Below, one piece after another: positions 1-8,707 of a stretch of 21,729 nt of DNA. The stretch comes from Ruminococcaceae bacterium UBA1691 (lineage in GTDB: Bacteria; Bacillota; Clostridia; Oscillospirales; Acutalibacteraceae): positions 15,168 through 36,896 of the forward strand of contig DCJV01000013.1 of the NCBI GenBank assembly GCA_002320555.1. The letters are read 5' to 3'. Position 1 is the first letter of the stretch, and each line of letters opens with the position of its first letter. Below the pieces are notes generated by a model. The model worked only from the letters and a program-made list of their open reading frames with translations, searched no databases and was not told the DNA's origin. A program made the translations under genes and the position numbers.

Positions 1-309
1 GTGGAGCAGCTGAGCCTTGCTAAATTCGGCACGCTCCATTTTGCCGAGCCGGATTATGAATCATTTCCATTGATCAATGTCTGTCGGCAGGCAATTTCCC
101 GCGGCGGCATTTTCCCGGCGGCCGCCAACGCGGCCAACGAGGAGGCCAACCGCCTTTTCCGTGAGGGAAAAATTCATTTTCTGGAGATTGGCGAGCTGGT
201 CGCCGCTGCGACGGAGCAGGCGCCTGATTGCCCAGATTATACGCTGGACGATATCCGTGAGGCCGGAGCGAATGCGCGGGACTTTGTGCGGAAACACGTA
301 AAGGGCTGA
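1..309 (+). CDS. dxr: 1-deoxy-D-xylulose 5-phosphate reductoisomerase, C-terminal fragment
   Basis: This is the last 102 residues of DXP reductoisomerase (IspC), the NADPH-dependent enzyme that converts DXP to 2-C-methyl-D-erythritol 4-phosphate in the MEP isoprenoid pathway. The gene runs in from the left edge, so the first codon of the window (GTG) is internal and not a start. What is visible is the family's C-terminal helical domain: a phenylalanine-proline pair after the YESF segment, then the block GIFPAAANAANEEA (about residues 36-49), typical of Dxr where the GG.xPaa.NAANE.A motif follows the catalytic domain. The stop is TGA at 307-309. The next gene, rseP, begins about 30-50 bp on, and ispG follows, which is the standard clostridial dxr-rseP-ispG order. 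That context makes the identification secure despite the truncation. Confidence 0.95.
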   Translation: MEQLSLAKFGTLHFAEPDYESFPLINVCRQAISRGGIFPAAANAANEEANRLFREGKIHFLEIGELVAAATEQAPDCPDYTLDDIREAGANARDFVRKHVKG

Positions 310-357
310 AACAGGCCCGGATGAAAGAGGTGAGCCCGTATTAATATTCCAATTCTT

Positions 358-1416
358 TTGTTGAATGCCGCTTCCGTTTGGGGTAAGGTGTGGCCGATTC
401 TGTTTGCCATCCTGTTCTTTGGCGTCATTATTCTGATTCACGAGCTGGGCCATTTTACAGTCGCTAAGCTCTCCGGCATTAAGGTCAATGAGTTCGCGAT
501 CGGCATGGGCCCCAAGCTTTTTAGCTTCGGAAAGGGGGAGACGAGGTATTCCCTCCGGCTAATCCCCATGGGCGGCTATGTCCAGATGGAGGGCGAGGAT
601 GAGGCGAGCGCCGACGAGCGGGCATTTAACAATAAGCCCGTATGGAAGCGCATCCTCGTTGTGATTGCGGGCGCGGTGATGAATATCATCCTGGGCCTTG
701 TGCTCGTCGCCATTCTGCTCACCCAGCAGAATCTGGTGGGGACGACGCAGATCGCGGGTTTTCATGAAAACGCAACCAGCCAGGCCAGCGGACTACGGGC
801 GGGCGACGTGATTACGCATATCAACGGCACCTCCGTCTGGTCGGATCGGGATATCAGCTTTCTCATGGCGCGGGATAAGGACGGTGTGATCGATTTTACC
901 GTCAAACGTGACGGTAAAAAGACCGAACTCAAAAACGTCAAATTCGCCACGCGCGAGGTGGACGGTCAAACGGTCATCACCTTCGATTTCATCATCATCG
1001 GCGAAAACAAAACCTTTTGGAATGTATTAAAAACCTCCTTCTTGGAAACTGCTTCGATGGCGCGGCTCGTGTGGCTGAGCCTGTTTGACCTTGTGACAGG
1101 GCGCTTCGGCCTGAGCGACCTTGCAGGGCCGGTCGGCACGGTGAGCGTGATCGCCGAGGCGACGACCTCCGGCGGGTTCCTCAACGCGCTGTCGCTGATG
1201 GCGTTTATCACGATCAATATCGGCGTATTCAATCTGCTGCCGATCCCCGGATTGGATGGCGGCAGGCTCTTTTTCCTGATCATTGAGGGCATCCGCAGAA
1301 AACCTGTCAACCCGAAGCGTGAGGGCATGATTCATGCGGTTGGACTTGTGCTGATGTTTGCGTTGATTGCAGTGGTAACATTTAACGATATTTTGCGGCT
1401 CATCCGCGGTGGATGA
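358..1416 (+). CDS. rseP: RseP/MmpA-type site-2 intramembrane zinc metalloprotease
   Basis: This is a membrane-embedded M50 protease that cleaves anti-sigma factors and remnant signal peptides inside the bilayer. The N-terminal membrane helix (about residues 11-27) carries the zinc motif HELGH (H28, E29, H32). A PDZ domain follows at about residues 135-200 (core SGLRAGDVITHINGT). The C-terminal part holds the second metal motif, with D300 in LPIPGLDGGR, and ends in another membrane span. At 352 aa it is of normal family length. The start is uncertain. TTG at 358 is the first conventional codon in the frame, but the only good SD (AGAGGTGA, about 326-333) lies over 20 bp upstream of it. That SD is ideally spaced for an ATT at 340, which would add six residues. 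The gene sits between dxr and ispG, so it is probably co-transcribed with the MEP genes. Confidence 0.93.
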   Translation: MLNAASVWGKVWPILFAILFFGVIILIHELGHFTVAKLSGIKVNEFAIGMGPKLFSFGKGETRYSLRLIPMGGYVQMEGEDEASADERAFNNKPVWKRILVVIAGAVMNIILGLVLVAILLTQQNLVGTTQIAGFHENATSQASGLRAGDVITHINGTSVWSDRDISFLMARDKDGVIDFTVKRDGKKTELKNVKFATREVDGQTVITFDFIIIGENKTFWNVLKTSFLETASMARLVWLSLFDLVTGRFGLSDLAGPVGTVSVIAEATTSGGFLNALSLMAFITINIGVFNLLPIPGLDGGRLFFLIIEGIRRKPVNPKREGMIHAVGLVLMFALIAVVTFNDILRLIRGG

Positions 1417-1456
1417 CGTAACTGCCGCTTTTTCCATGAGAAAGGAATGACATACG

Positions 1457-2506
1457 ATGGAGCGAAGGCAAAGCCGGGCCGTTTTTGCGGGCGGCGTGCA
1501 GATCGGCGGGGGGGCGCCGGTGAGTGTGCAGTCTATGCTCAACGTCCCTGCGCATGATATCGAGGGAAATGTTGATCAGGCGAAGGCATTATATGAGGCC
1601 GGTTGTGAGATCATCCGCGCTGCGGTGCCGGATCTGGACGCGGTGCCATTGATCCCGGCTTTGAAAAAGGCGGTGCCCGTGCCGGTTGTGGCGGATATCC
1701 ATTTCGATTACCGCATCGCCCTTGCCTGTGTGGAGGCGGGGGTGGATAAAATCCGCATCAATCCCGGCAATATCGGCTCGGACGAGCGGGTCAAGGCTGT
1801 GGCCGACGCCTGCAAGGCGCACGGGATTCCGATCCGCATCGGCGTCAACAGTGGTTCTCTTGAGAAGGAAATCCTTGCAAAATATGGCGCGCCGACAGCG
1901 CAGGCGCTTGCGGAGAGTGCGATGTACCATGTGCGTCTGCTGGAAAAGTGCGATTTTCATGATATTGTGATCTCCATCAAATCCTCCGATGTGCAGCGGA
2001 TGGTGGAGGCGTATGAAACCGTCGCAACGCAGTGCGATTATCCACTGCATCTCGGCGTGACGGAGGCAGGTACCGCCCGCATGGGGCTGATCAAATCGAG
2101 CGCCGGCATCGGTTCGCTGCTGCTGCACGGCATCGGCGATACGATCCGTGTTTCCCTGACGGATGCGCCAGTCAATGAGGTCTATGCGGGCTTCGACATC
2201 CTCAAGGCTGTGGGCCTGAAGAAGGATGCGCCCACGCTCGTTTCCTGCCCGACCTGCGGGCGTACGAAGATCGATCTGATTGGCCTGGCCGCCCAGGTGG
2301 AGGAGCGGCTGCGGGATTGCCGCAAGCCGATCAAGGTGGCGGTCATGGGCTGCGCGGTCAACGGCCCAGGCGAAGCGCGAGAGGCGGATATCGGCGTAGC
2401 AGGCGGCGACGGCTGCGGCCTACTTTTCAAAAAGGGCGAGATCATCCGCAAGGTGCCGGAGGATCAGATTCTGGACGAGCTGATGCGGGAAATCGGGAAG
2501 CTTTGA
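1457..2506 (+). CDS. ispG: 4-hydroxy-3-methylbut-2-en-1-yl diphosphate synthase (IspG/GcpE)
   Basis: IspG is the penultimate MEP-pathway enzyme. It converts methylerythritol cyclodiphosphate to HMBPP using a [4Fe-4S] cluster and reduced ferredoxin or flavodoxin. The protein is 349 aa, the usual length of the bacterial short form. A TIM-barrel N-terminal domain contains PVSVQSM (about residues 21-27), VADIHFDY (78-85) and KIRINPGNIG (98-107). The C-terminal reductase-like domain carries the three cluster cysteines C264 and C267 (SCPTCGRT) and C299 (MGCAVNGPGE), with E306 as the expected fourth ligand. ATG 1457 is preceded by AAGGA at 1442-1446, and the N-terminus aligns with family starts. Spacing is 40 bp from rseP and 37 bp to polC, which suggests one operon. 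All key residues are present. Confidence 0.97.
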   Translation: MERRQSRAVFAGGVQIGGGAPVSVQSMLNVPAHDIEGNVDQAKALYEAGCEIIRAAVPDLDAVPLIPALKKAVPVPVVADIHFDYRIALACVEAGVDKIRINPGNIGSDERVKAVADACKAHGIPIRIGVNSGSLEKEILAKYGAPTAQALAESAMYHVRLLEKCDFHDIVISIKSSDVQRMVEAYETVATQCDYPLHLGVTEAGTARMGLIKSSAGIGSLLLHGIGDTIRVSLTDAPVNEVYAGFDILKAVGLKKDAPTLVSCPTCGRTKIDLIGLAAQVEERLRDCRKPIKVAVMGCAVNGPGEAREADIGVAGGDGCGLLFKKGEIIRKVPEDQILDELMREIGKL

Positions 2507-2543
2507 AAAGCGCAGACGTAAAACGAAACATATAGGAGTAACC

Positions 2544-5500
2544 ATGCAGAAGGATCGTTTTTTGGCCCTGTTTGGGGATTACATAGAAGAGCATATCAGG
2601 CAGGATCTTTCCGATGGTCAGGTTCTGTCTGTTGTCATTGAGAAGGAAGCGCGTACGCTGGATGTCGAGGTGAATTTTGACGCCGTCTTCCCGGAGGAAA
2701 CGCTGGAGGCGGCGCAGCGCTCGATTCGGACGCTGATGCGGCTTCAGGCTGTGACAATCGAGCCATATTTTCCAAAGGAAGCGTTTTCAGAAGCGTATTT
2801 CCCGCATATGGTGCGGGCGCTCCGGCGGGAAAACGCTGCGGCGAACGGCTTTTTAAATGATGCGACGGCACGCCTGGAGGAGAATGTGTTCACCATCACC
2901 CTCACGCATGGCGGCGCGGATATCCTGAGGGATACGGGCTGCGACGCCTTCCTGCGCGCGCTGGTGCAGAAGCGGTTCGGCGTGGCCGTTGAGATCCGGT
3001 TCGACGGCGAGTTGATCGTCACGCCTGAGGCCCCGGCCTTCGTCAAAATGCAGGAGCAGGCGGATGCGCAGCAGAAAGCGGAGCGGGAAGCTGCCAAACG
3101 CAAGGCGGAAGGGGATAAGCTGAAAGGCGAGCACAAGATGTACGACGGCCTGCCGCTTTATCTCGAAACCGCGCGGGAGATTCTCGGCCGCCCGGTCCGT
3201 AATAAGCCGGTGCCGATTCGCGATCTCAACCCGGAGGACGGGACGGTCACGGTTTGGGGAGACGTGTTCGGCTATGAATCGAAGGAGACGAGGGACGGCA
3301 GAAGCCTCATCATCTCCTTTCACATCACCGACTACACCGGCTCCTACACGGTGAAGATTTTTGATGAGAAAGAAAATGCCGCAAGGGTCGATCAGGCCAT
3401 CAAGGATGGGATGACGGTGCTGGTGCGCGGCAGCGTCAGCTACGATAAATACTTCCGCGATTATGCGATCCGGCCGCTCTCCATCATGAGCGTCCAGAAG
3501 GAAAAGAAGATGGATGATGCGCCGGTCAAGCGCGTAGAGCTCCATCTGCACACCAAAATGAGCGCGATGGACGGCGTGTCCGATTGCTCGGCGCTCATCA
3601 AGCGCGCTGCTGAGTGGGGGCATAAGGCCGTTGCCATTACGGATCACGGCGTTGCGCAGGCGTTCCCGGAGGCGATGAATACCGCTGCAGCGACGGGGAT
3701 CAAGGTGATCTACGGCGTGGAAGGCTATTTCGTCAACGATATGGTGCCGATCGTTACCGGCCGGGAGGATACACCGTTCGACGGTGAATTTATCGTTTTC
3801 GATATCGAGACCACAGGCTTCAACGCACAGGACGACCGCATCACGGAAATCGGCGCGGTGCGCGTAAAGGGCGGGAAAATCCTTGATTCCTTCGATACCT
3901 TTGCCAATCCAGAAATGCCGATCCCGGCGCGCATTACAGAACTGACCGGCATCACGGACGAGATGGTCAAGGACGCGCCAGACGAGGAAGCGGCGGTGCG
4001 CGCCTTTTTCTCCTTCTGCGGGGACGCGGCTACGCTTGTGGCACACAACGCATCCTTTGATACCGGGTTTATCCGCGCGGTCTGTGCACGGCACAAGATC
4101 GAATACGACTATACCCATATTGATACCGTCCCGATGAGCCGCTCGCTCTTAAAGGGGCTGAAGAATTATAAGCTCGATACGGTTGCGAAATATTTGAAGC
4201 TGGAGGATTTCAACCATCACCGCGCCTGTGACGATGCAAAAATCCTGGCGGATATCTTTGTGATCCTTCTGGACGAAGCGCGCAAGGTGGGCAAGATCGA
4301 ATCGATTGACCTGCTCAATACCGCGCTCTCCGAGGTGGATCCCAAAAAGCTGCGCTCCTATCACCAGATCATCCTGGTGAAGAACCTGACGGGGCTGAAA
4401 AATCTCTACCGGCTGATCTCGATGTCCCACCTGAAGTATTTCTACCGCCAGCCGCGTATCCCGAAGAGCGAGCTGATTAAATACCGCGAGGGGCTTTTGA
4501 TCGGCAGCGCTTGCGAGGCGGGTGAGCTCTACCGCGCTGTGCTCGACGGAAGGCCTTGGGACGAGCTAAAATCAATCGCTTCGTTTTACGATTATCTGGA
4601 AATCCAGCCCAAGGGCAACAACGCCTTCCTCGTGCGGGAGGGCCGTGTCAGCGGCGACAAGCAGCTCGAGGAGATCAATAAGACGATTTTAAAGCTTGGC
4701 GATGAGCTGGGCAAAATGGTCGTCGCCACTTGCGACGTCCATTTCCTAGACCCGGGCGATGAAATTTTCCGCCGCATCCTCATGGCTGGGCAGGGCTTTA
4801 CCGATGCGGACAACCAGGCGCCGCTCTACCTGCGCACCACGCAGGAGATGCTCGACGAATTTGACTACCTCGGCGAGCGGGCCTATGAGGTGGTCGTGGA
4901 AAATCCGAATAAAATTGCGGACATGGTAGACGTGATGCGCCCATTCCCGGAGGGCAACTTCCCGCCGAATATCCCCGGCGCGAAGGAGGAACTGCGCGAA
5001 ATCTGCTGGACGAACTGCAAGAAGATATATGGCGACCCCGTCCCTCAATACGTGGCCGACCGCCTCACGCGCGAGCTCGATTCCATTATCGAGCACGGTT
5101 TTGCCGTTCTCTATATCATCGCGCAGAAGCTGGTGAAAAACTCCGAGGATCATGGCTATCATGTCGGCTCCCGGGGCTCCGTCGGCTCGTCGTTCGTAGC
5201 GACGATGGCGGGTATCTCCGAAGTGAACCCCCTTGCGCCGCACTACGTCTGCCCGCAGTGCTGCCACAGTGAATTCTTCACCGACGGCTCTGTCGGCTCC
5301 GGCTACGACCTGCCGCCCAAGGATTGCCCGCACTGCGGCATCCCTATGAAGCGCGACGGGCATGAAATCCCGTTTGAAACCTTCCTCGGCTTTAACGGCG
5401 ATAAGGAGCCGGATATCGACCTGAACTTCTCCGGCGAGTTCCAGGCCCAATCCCACCGCTATACGGAGGAGCTCTTTGGCCCGCAGAACGTTTTCAAAGC

Positions 5501-6848
5501 GGGCACGATCTCCACCGTCGCGGAGAAAACGGCCTACGGCTTTGTCAAAAAGTATACAGAGGAGCGGGGCATCATCCTGCACAAGGCCGAGGAGGAGCGC
5601 CTTGCGCGCGGTTGCACCGGCGTCAAACGCACCACAGGCCAGCACCCGGGCGGTATGGTCGTTGTGCCGAATGACCACGAGGTCTATGAGTTCACGCCCG
5701 TCCAGCACCCGGCGGACGACGCGGACAAAGGCTCCGTCACCACGCATTTCGACTTCCACGCGCTGCACGATACGCTTTTAAAGCTTGACGAGCTCGGGCA
5801 CGATGTGCCCACGCTCTATAAGCATCTGGAGGATATGACGGGCATCCCGGTGATGGATGTCGATATCTGCGATCGCAAAATCATCGAGCTGTGCACCAGC
5901 CCGGAGCCGCTCGGCGTGACGGCGGAGGACATCGGCTGGCCGACGGGAACGCTCTCCATCCCGGAGATGGGCACGAATTTCGTGTGCGGCATGCTCATGG
6001 AGGCAAAGCCGAAGACCTTTTCTGATCTTTTGCAGATTTCCGGCCTGTCGCACGGCACGGACGTATGGCTCGGCAACGCGCAGGAGCTGATCAAAAACGG
6101 CACCTGCACGATCTCGGAGGTCATCGGTACACGTGACAGCATCATGACCTATCTGATGCATAAGGGTGTAGAGCCTGGCATGGCGTTCAAAATCATGGAG
6201 ATCGTCCGAAAGGGCAAGGCGCCCAAGCTCCTCACAGATGAGCACAAGCAGGCTATGCGGGATAACAACGTGCCGGAATGGTATATCGACTCCTGCCTGA
6301 AGATCAAATACATGTTCCCCAAGGCGCACGCCGCGGCCTATGTCAGCGCCGCGCTGCGGCTGGGCTGGTATAAGATCTATCGGCCGCTGGAATATTACGC
6401 GGCGCTGCTCACCGTGCGCGGCGGCGACCTGGACGCGGTTTCCGCTGTGGCGGGCCGCGCGGCGGTCAAGCGCAAGATGGATGAGCTCACTGCCAAGGGG
6501 AAAGACGCCTCCGCCAAGGAGGAGGATCAGCTCACGATCCTGCAGATCGTCAACGAAATGCTCGCGCGCGGCATCGAGTTTTTGCCCGTCGACCTCTACA
6601 AATCCGACGCGACCGTTTATCAGATCGAGGAGGGCAAAATCCGCCTGCCGTTTCTTGCGCTGAAAGGCACGGGCGAGAGCGCAGCGAAAAGCCTTGCCGC
6701 CGCGCGGGATGACGGGCAGGGCCCGTTCATCTCCTGTGACGATTTGCGCAACCGCTCCGGCGTTTCCAGCAGCGTGATGACGATGCTGGGCGAGGCCGGT
6801 GCGCTTACCGGGCTGCCGGAGAGCAGCCAGATGAGTTTATTTGGATAA
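2544..6848 (+). CDS. polC: DNA polymerase III alpha subunit, Gram-positive PolC type
   Basis: PolC is the replicative polymerase of low-GC Gram-positive bacteria and carries its own 3'-5' proofreading exonuclease. The 1434-aa length matches the family (about 1430-1440). The order of domains is: an N-terminal domain (about 1-200) ending in a charged Ala/Lys/Glu linker; an OB fold (about 220-320); a PHP domain starting at VELHLHT (H334, H336) and interrupted by a DEDD exonuclease with DIETTGF (D420, E422), HNASFDTGF and HRACDDAK; then the polymerase core. The core contains the SRGSVGSSF motif, a zinc finger (C903, C906 or C907, C928, C931) and the catalytic pair D957/D959 in PDIDLNF. ATG 2544 has TAGGAG just upstream. 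It ends 19 bp before a sialidase-like gene, so read-through into that gene is likely. No broken motif was seen. Confidence 0.98.
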   Translation: MQKDRFLALFGDYIEEHIRQDLSDGQVLSVVIEKEARTLDVEVNFDAVFPEETLEAAQRSIRTLMRLQAVTIEPYFPKEAFSEAYFPHMVRALRRENAAANGFLNDATARLEENVFTITLTHGGADILRDTGCDAFLRALVQKRFGVAVEIRFDGELIVTPEAPAFVKMQEQADAQQKAEREAAKRKAEGDKLKGEHKMYDGLPLYLETAREILGRPVRNKPVPIRDLNPEDGTVTVWGDVFGYESKETRDGRSLIISFHITDYTGSYTVKIFDEKENAARVDQAIKDGMTVLVRGSVSYDKYFRDYAIRPLSIMSVQKEKKMDDAPVKRVELHLHTKMSAMDGVSDCSALIKRAAEWGHKAVAITDHGVAQAFPEAMNTAAATGIKVIYGVEGYFVNDMVPIVTGREDTPFDGEFIVFDIETTGFNAQDDRITEIGAVRVKGGKILDSFDTFANPEMPIPARITELTGITDEMVKDAPDEEAAVRAFFSFCGDAATLVAHNASFDTGFIRAVCARHKIEYDYTHIDTVPMSRSLLKGLKNYKLDTVAKYLKLEDFNHHRACDDAKILADIFVILLDEARKVGKIESIDLLNTALSEVDPKKLRSYHQIILVKNLTGLKNLYRLISMSHLKYFYRQPRIPKSELIKYREGLLIGSACEAGELYRAVLDGRPWDELKSIASFYDYLEIQPKGNNAFLVREGRVSGDKQLEEINKTILKLGDELGKMVVATCDVHFLDPGDEIFRRILMAGQGFTDADNQAPLYLRTTQEMLDEFDYLGERAYEVVVENPNKIADMVDVMRPFPEGNFPPNIPGAKEELREICWTNCKKIYGDPVPQYVADRLTRELDSIIEHGFAVLYIIAQKLVKNSEDHGYHVGSRGSVGSSFVATMAGISEVNPLAPHYVCPQCCHSEFFTDGSVGSGYDLPPKDCPHCGIPMKRDGHEIPFETFLGFNGDKEPDIDLNFSGEFQAQSHRYTEELFGPQNVFKAGTISTVAEKTAYGFVKKYTEERGIILHKAEEERLARGCTGVKRTTGQHPGGMVVVPNDHEVYEFTPVQHPADDADKGSVTTHFDFHALHDTLLKLDELGHDVPTLYKHLEDMTGIPVMDVDICDRKIIELCTSPEPLGVTAEDIGWPTGTLSIPEMGTNFVCGMLMEAKPKTFSDLLQISGLSHGTDVWLGNAQELIKNGTCTISEVIGTRDSIMTYLMHKGVEPGMAFKIMEIVRKGKAPKLLTDEHKQAMRDNNVPEWYIDSCLKIKYMFPKAHAAAYVSAALRLGWYKIYRPLEYYAALLTVRGGDLDAVSAVAGRAAVKRKMDELTAKGKDASAKEEDQLTILQIVNEMLARGIEFLPVDLYKSDATVYQIEEGKIRLPFLALKGTGESAAKSLAAARDDGQGPFISCDDLRNRSGVSSSVMTMLGEAGALTGLPESSQMSLFG

Positions 6849-6867
6849 GGAAAGGCTGTGAATAGCG

Positions 6868-8322
6868 ATGAACGATTACAAACAGAAAGCCGTTATGCCC
6901 TTCCATTCCGGGAACGGACTGGGCTGCAACTATTACCGGATTCCCGCCATGATCACCTCGCGGCAGGGCGTGACCATTGCCGCGATGGACGCGCGCTTCG
7001 GCGGAACGCATGATTCCCCCAATAAGCTCGACACGGCGCTCTGTACCAGCAGCGACAGCGGAAAGACCTGGTCCAAGCCCATCCTACCGTTTCATTTCAG
7101 GGATTATGAGGACGCTTCCGCCGTATTGAAACCCAATGGCGCGCTGTGCACGAAAAAAAGCGCATCGACAATCGACCCCTGCCTTCTGGAGGATGCGCAG
7201 ACTGGCCGCATTTTTCTGCTGGTCGATCTATTCCCCGGCGGCTTCGGCTCTCCGCAGGCAAAAACGGGGACGGGCTATGTGGAAATCGACGGCGAGCAAT
7301 GCTTGCTTCTTCGGAAGAAGGGGAGTCGAGAATTTCAGTATTTCGTCCGTCCTGACGGCATCGTCTGCACGATGGACAGAAAGGAAACGCCGTATTCCCT
7401 CAATGACGAATATGAACTGCTGGAAAACGGAAAGCCCCTGACGGTCTGCCAGCGGCGCGTGCAGTATGTCGGGCCGTTTGTATTAAACAAACGAACAGGC
7501 GTGCAGGTGCCGATGAATGTGTTCTATGCGGATGCCCTGTTCTGCGTTGCGCTGACCTCCTACCTGTTCCTGCGCTACAGCGACGACCAGGGAAAAACCT
7601 GGTCGAAGCCGATTTCGATCAATCCCATGGTCAAGGAGCAGAGAATGCGCGTGTTGGTCACAGGCCCCGGCTGCGGCATCCAGCTAAAGGGCGGGGCACA
7701 TGCGGGCCGGCTACTCTTCCCGGTATACAACGTGACCAAAGGCTTCCGCACGCAAGAGTGCATGACGATTTACAGCGACGATCACGGCGGGACTTGGACG
7801 CTGGGCGGCGGGCCGCGCTTTAACAGTTCCATTGGTATGATGAGTGAATCGCAGCTCGTGGAACTGCCAGACGGCAGCGTGCAGGTCTTTGCACGTACAA
7901 AGGCGGGGAAAATCGCCACGGCGCACAGCGCGGACGGCGGCGAATCCTTTGAAAACGGCAAACTCGTGCCGGAACTTCCGCTGACCGGCGGCGCCGGATG
8001 CCAAGTGTCTGCGCTGGGTTACGATGGCCTCATCGACGGCAAGCCAGCCGTGCTCATTTCCGCGCCGGCCGGATCGCCGCGCAAAAACGGCATGATTCAT
8101 ATCGGCCTCATTGCGCAGAGCGGGAATCAGGAGATGCCATATACCTTTGACTGGAACTATCGCTTTGAGGTGACAGACTGTAAAACCGATTTTGCGTATT
8201 CCTGCCTGACGCAGCTGCCCAATGGCGAGATCGGCATCCTCTATGAGCAGGATAATACGCCGCAGACAATCGACACCACCTATTTTCAATCCTTTTCGAT
8301 GGATGCATTGATGCACAAATAA
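6868..8322 (+). CDS. GH33-like sialidase (neuraminidase) with inserted domain, no signal peptide
   Basis: This is a predicted exo-sialidase that releases terminal sialic acid from glycans. Visible features are the YRIP motif with R24, an acidic residue at D49, Asp-box repeats (SSDSGKTW about 61-68, YSDDQGKTW 237-245, YSDDHGGTW 302-310, and a degenerate SADGGESF 354-361), E327 in SESQL, R343, R405 in SPRKNG, and Y444 in AYSCL. Spacings R24-D49 (25), E327-R343 (16) and R343-R405 (62) match, as I recall them, the catalytic set of Streptococcus NanB-type sialidases. The first Asp-box block and the rest are separated by an insert at about residues 100-215, as in NanB/NanC/Ruminococcus gnavus NanH. 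There is no signal peptide, CBM40 or LPxTG, so the 484-aa enzyme looks cytoplasmic or non-classically exported. It lies 19 bp after polC and is followed by a strong terminator. Hydrolytic versus intramolecular trans-sialidase chemistry cannot be decided here. Confidence 0.85.
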   Translation: MNDYKQKAVMPFHSGNGLGCNYYRIPAMITSRQGVTIAAMDARFGGTHDSPNKLDTALCTSSDSGKTWSKPILPFHFRDYEDASAVLKPNGALCTKKSASTIDPCLLEDAQTGRIFLLVDLFPGGFGSPQAKTGTGYVEIDGEQCLLLRKKGSREFQYFVRPDGIVCTMDRKETPYSLNDEYELLENGKPLTVCQRRVQYVGPFVLNKRTGVQVPMNVFYADALFCVALTSYLFLRYSDDQGKTWSKPISINPMVKEQRMRVLVTGPGCGIQLKGGAHAGRLLFPVYNVTKGFRTQECMTIYSDDHGGTWTLGGGPRFNSSIGMMSESQLVELPDGSVQVFARTKAGKIATAHSADGGESFENGKLVPELPLTGGAGCQVSALGYDGLIDGKPAVLISAPAGSPRKNGMIHIGLIAQSGNQEMPYTFDWNYRFEVTDCKTDFAYSCLTQLPNGEIGILYEQDNTPQTIDTTYFQSFSMDALMHK

Positions 8323-8341
8323 GCAGCTTTATCAATAAAAT

Positions 8342-8384
8342 AGAAGAAAGCCGCAGGCGAGGAAGGCCTGCGGTTTTCTTCTTA
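8342..8384 (+). terminator. Intrinsic terminator after the sialidase gene
   Basis: A long inverted repeat pairs 8342-8358 (AGAAGAAAGCCGCAGGC) with 8366-8382 across a 7-nt loop. Only one G-U wobble interrupts the 17-bp stem. The right arm is T-rich and the GC-rich core is followed directly by TTTTCTTCTT. It begins 20 bp after the sialidase stop, so it should end the dxr-rseP-ispG-polC-sialidase transcript. The A-rich left flank means it could also act in the reverse direction, but no minus-strand gene needs it. Confidence 0.88.
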
Positions 8385-8689
8385 TCGGATGGGGTTTATG
8401 AATCGCCGGACGCTAAGAAAGGGGGAGAGAAAAGCTGTCCGGACGCATGTCAGAAGAACTTGCCGATCATGGAGAAGAAATTTTAAAAAAGTCGGCAGAG
8501 AGATGCGAAAATAGAAACAGGCGCATGGCAATCATGAAAAGATGGACGACGTTATCGGAGCAATCGAAAGGCACAGCTCACCTTGGCAGAGCAGGTCGAG
8601 CAAGTGTTATCAATACCGCGCATCCTCCCAAACGAAACTGTTATAACCCCTGGGAAAAATAATAGACGCCGGAAACACATTTATTTTTT
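8385..8689. other. Intergenic stretch without a convincing gene, possible gene remnant
   Basis: About 300 bp lie between the terminator and the tetR promoter. A 71-codon frame beginning ATG 8447 starts plausibly (MSEELADHGEEILKKSAER), but its nearest SD-like run (GGGGGAG about 8421-8427) is roughly 20 bp away and the second half reads like random sequence. Two other frames contain short protein-like pieces in succession: MDDVIGAIERHSS from 8542 and LAEQVEQVLSIPRILPNE from 8583. This could be a decayed small gene with frameshifts, or chance. The octamer CCGGACGC occurs twice, at about 8406 and 8440. No RNA gene was recognised. Confidence 0.35.
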
Positions 8690-8707
8690 ATCAAACAGTG
8701 TGTTGAT
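8690..8707. promoter_or_regulatory. Imperfect palindrome overlapping the tetR -35 box (candidate operator)
   Basis: The 18-bp segment ATCAAACAGTGTGTTGAT has 5-bp outer arms ATCAA/TTGAT around an 8-bp centre. It overlaps the -35 hexamer of the promoter at 8703-8731. TetR-family repressors commonly bind short palindromes of this kind over their own promoters, so autoregulation is a reasonable inference. No second copy was found at the his promoter. Confidence 0.45.

Noticed and set aside
321..344. Seven-codon frame before rseP as a leader peptide
   Set aside because: It has no SD of its own and no attenuator structure after it; it most likely just contains the rseP SD.
2853..4118. 421-codon minus-strand open frame opposite polC
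   Set aside because: It lies wholly inside polC, with low-complexity basic composition and no recognisable motif.
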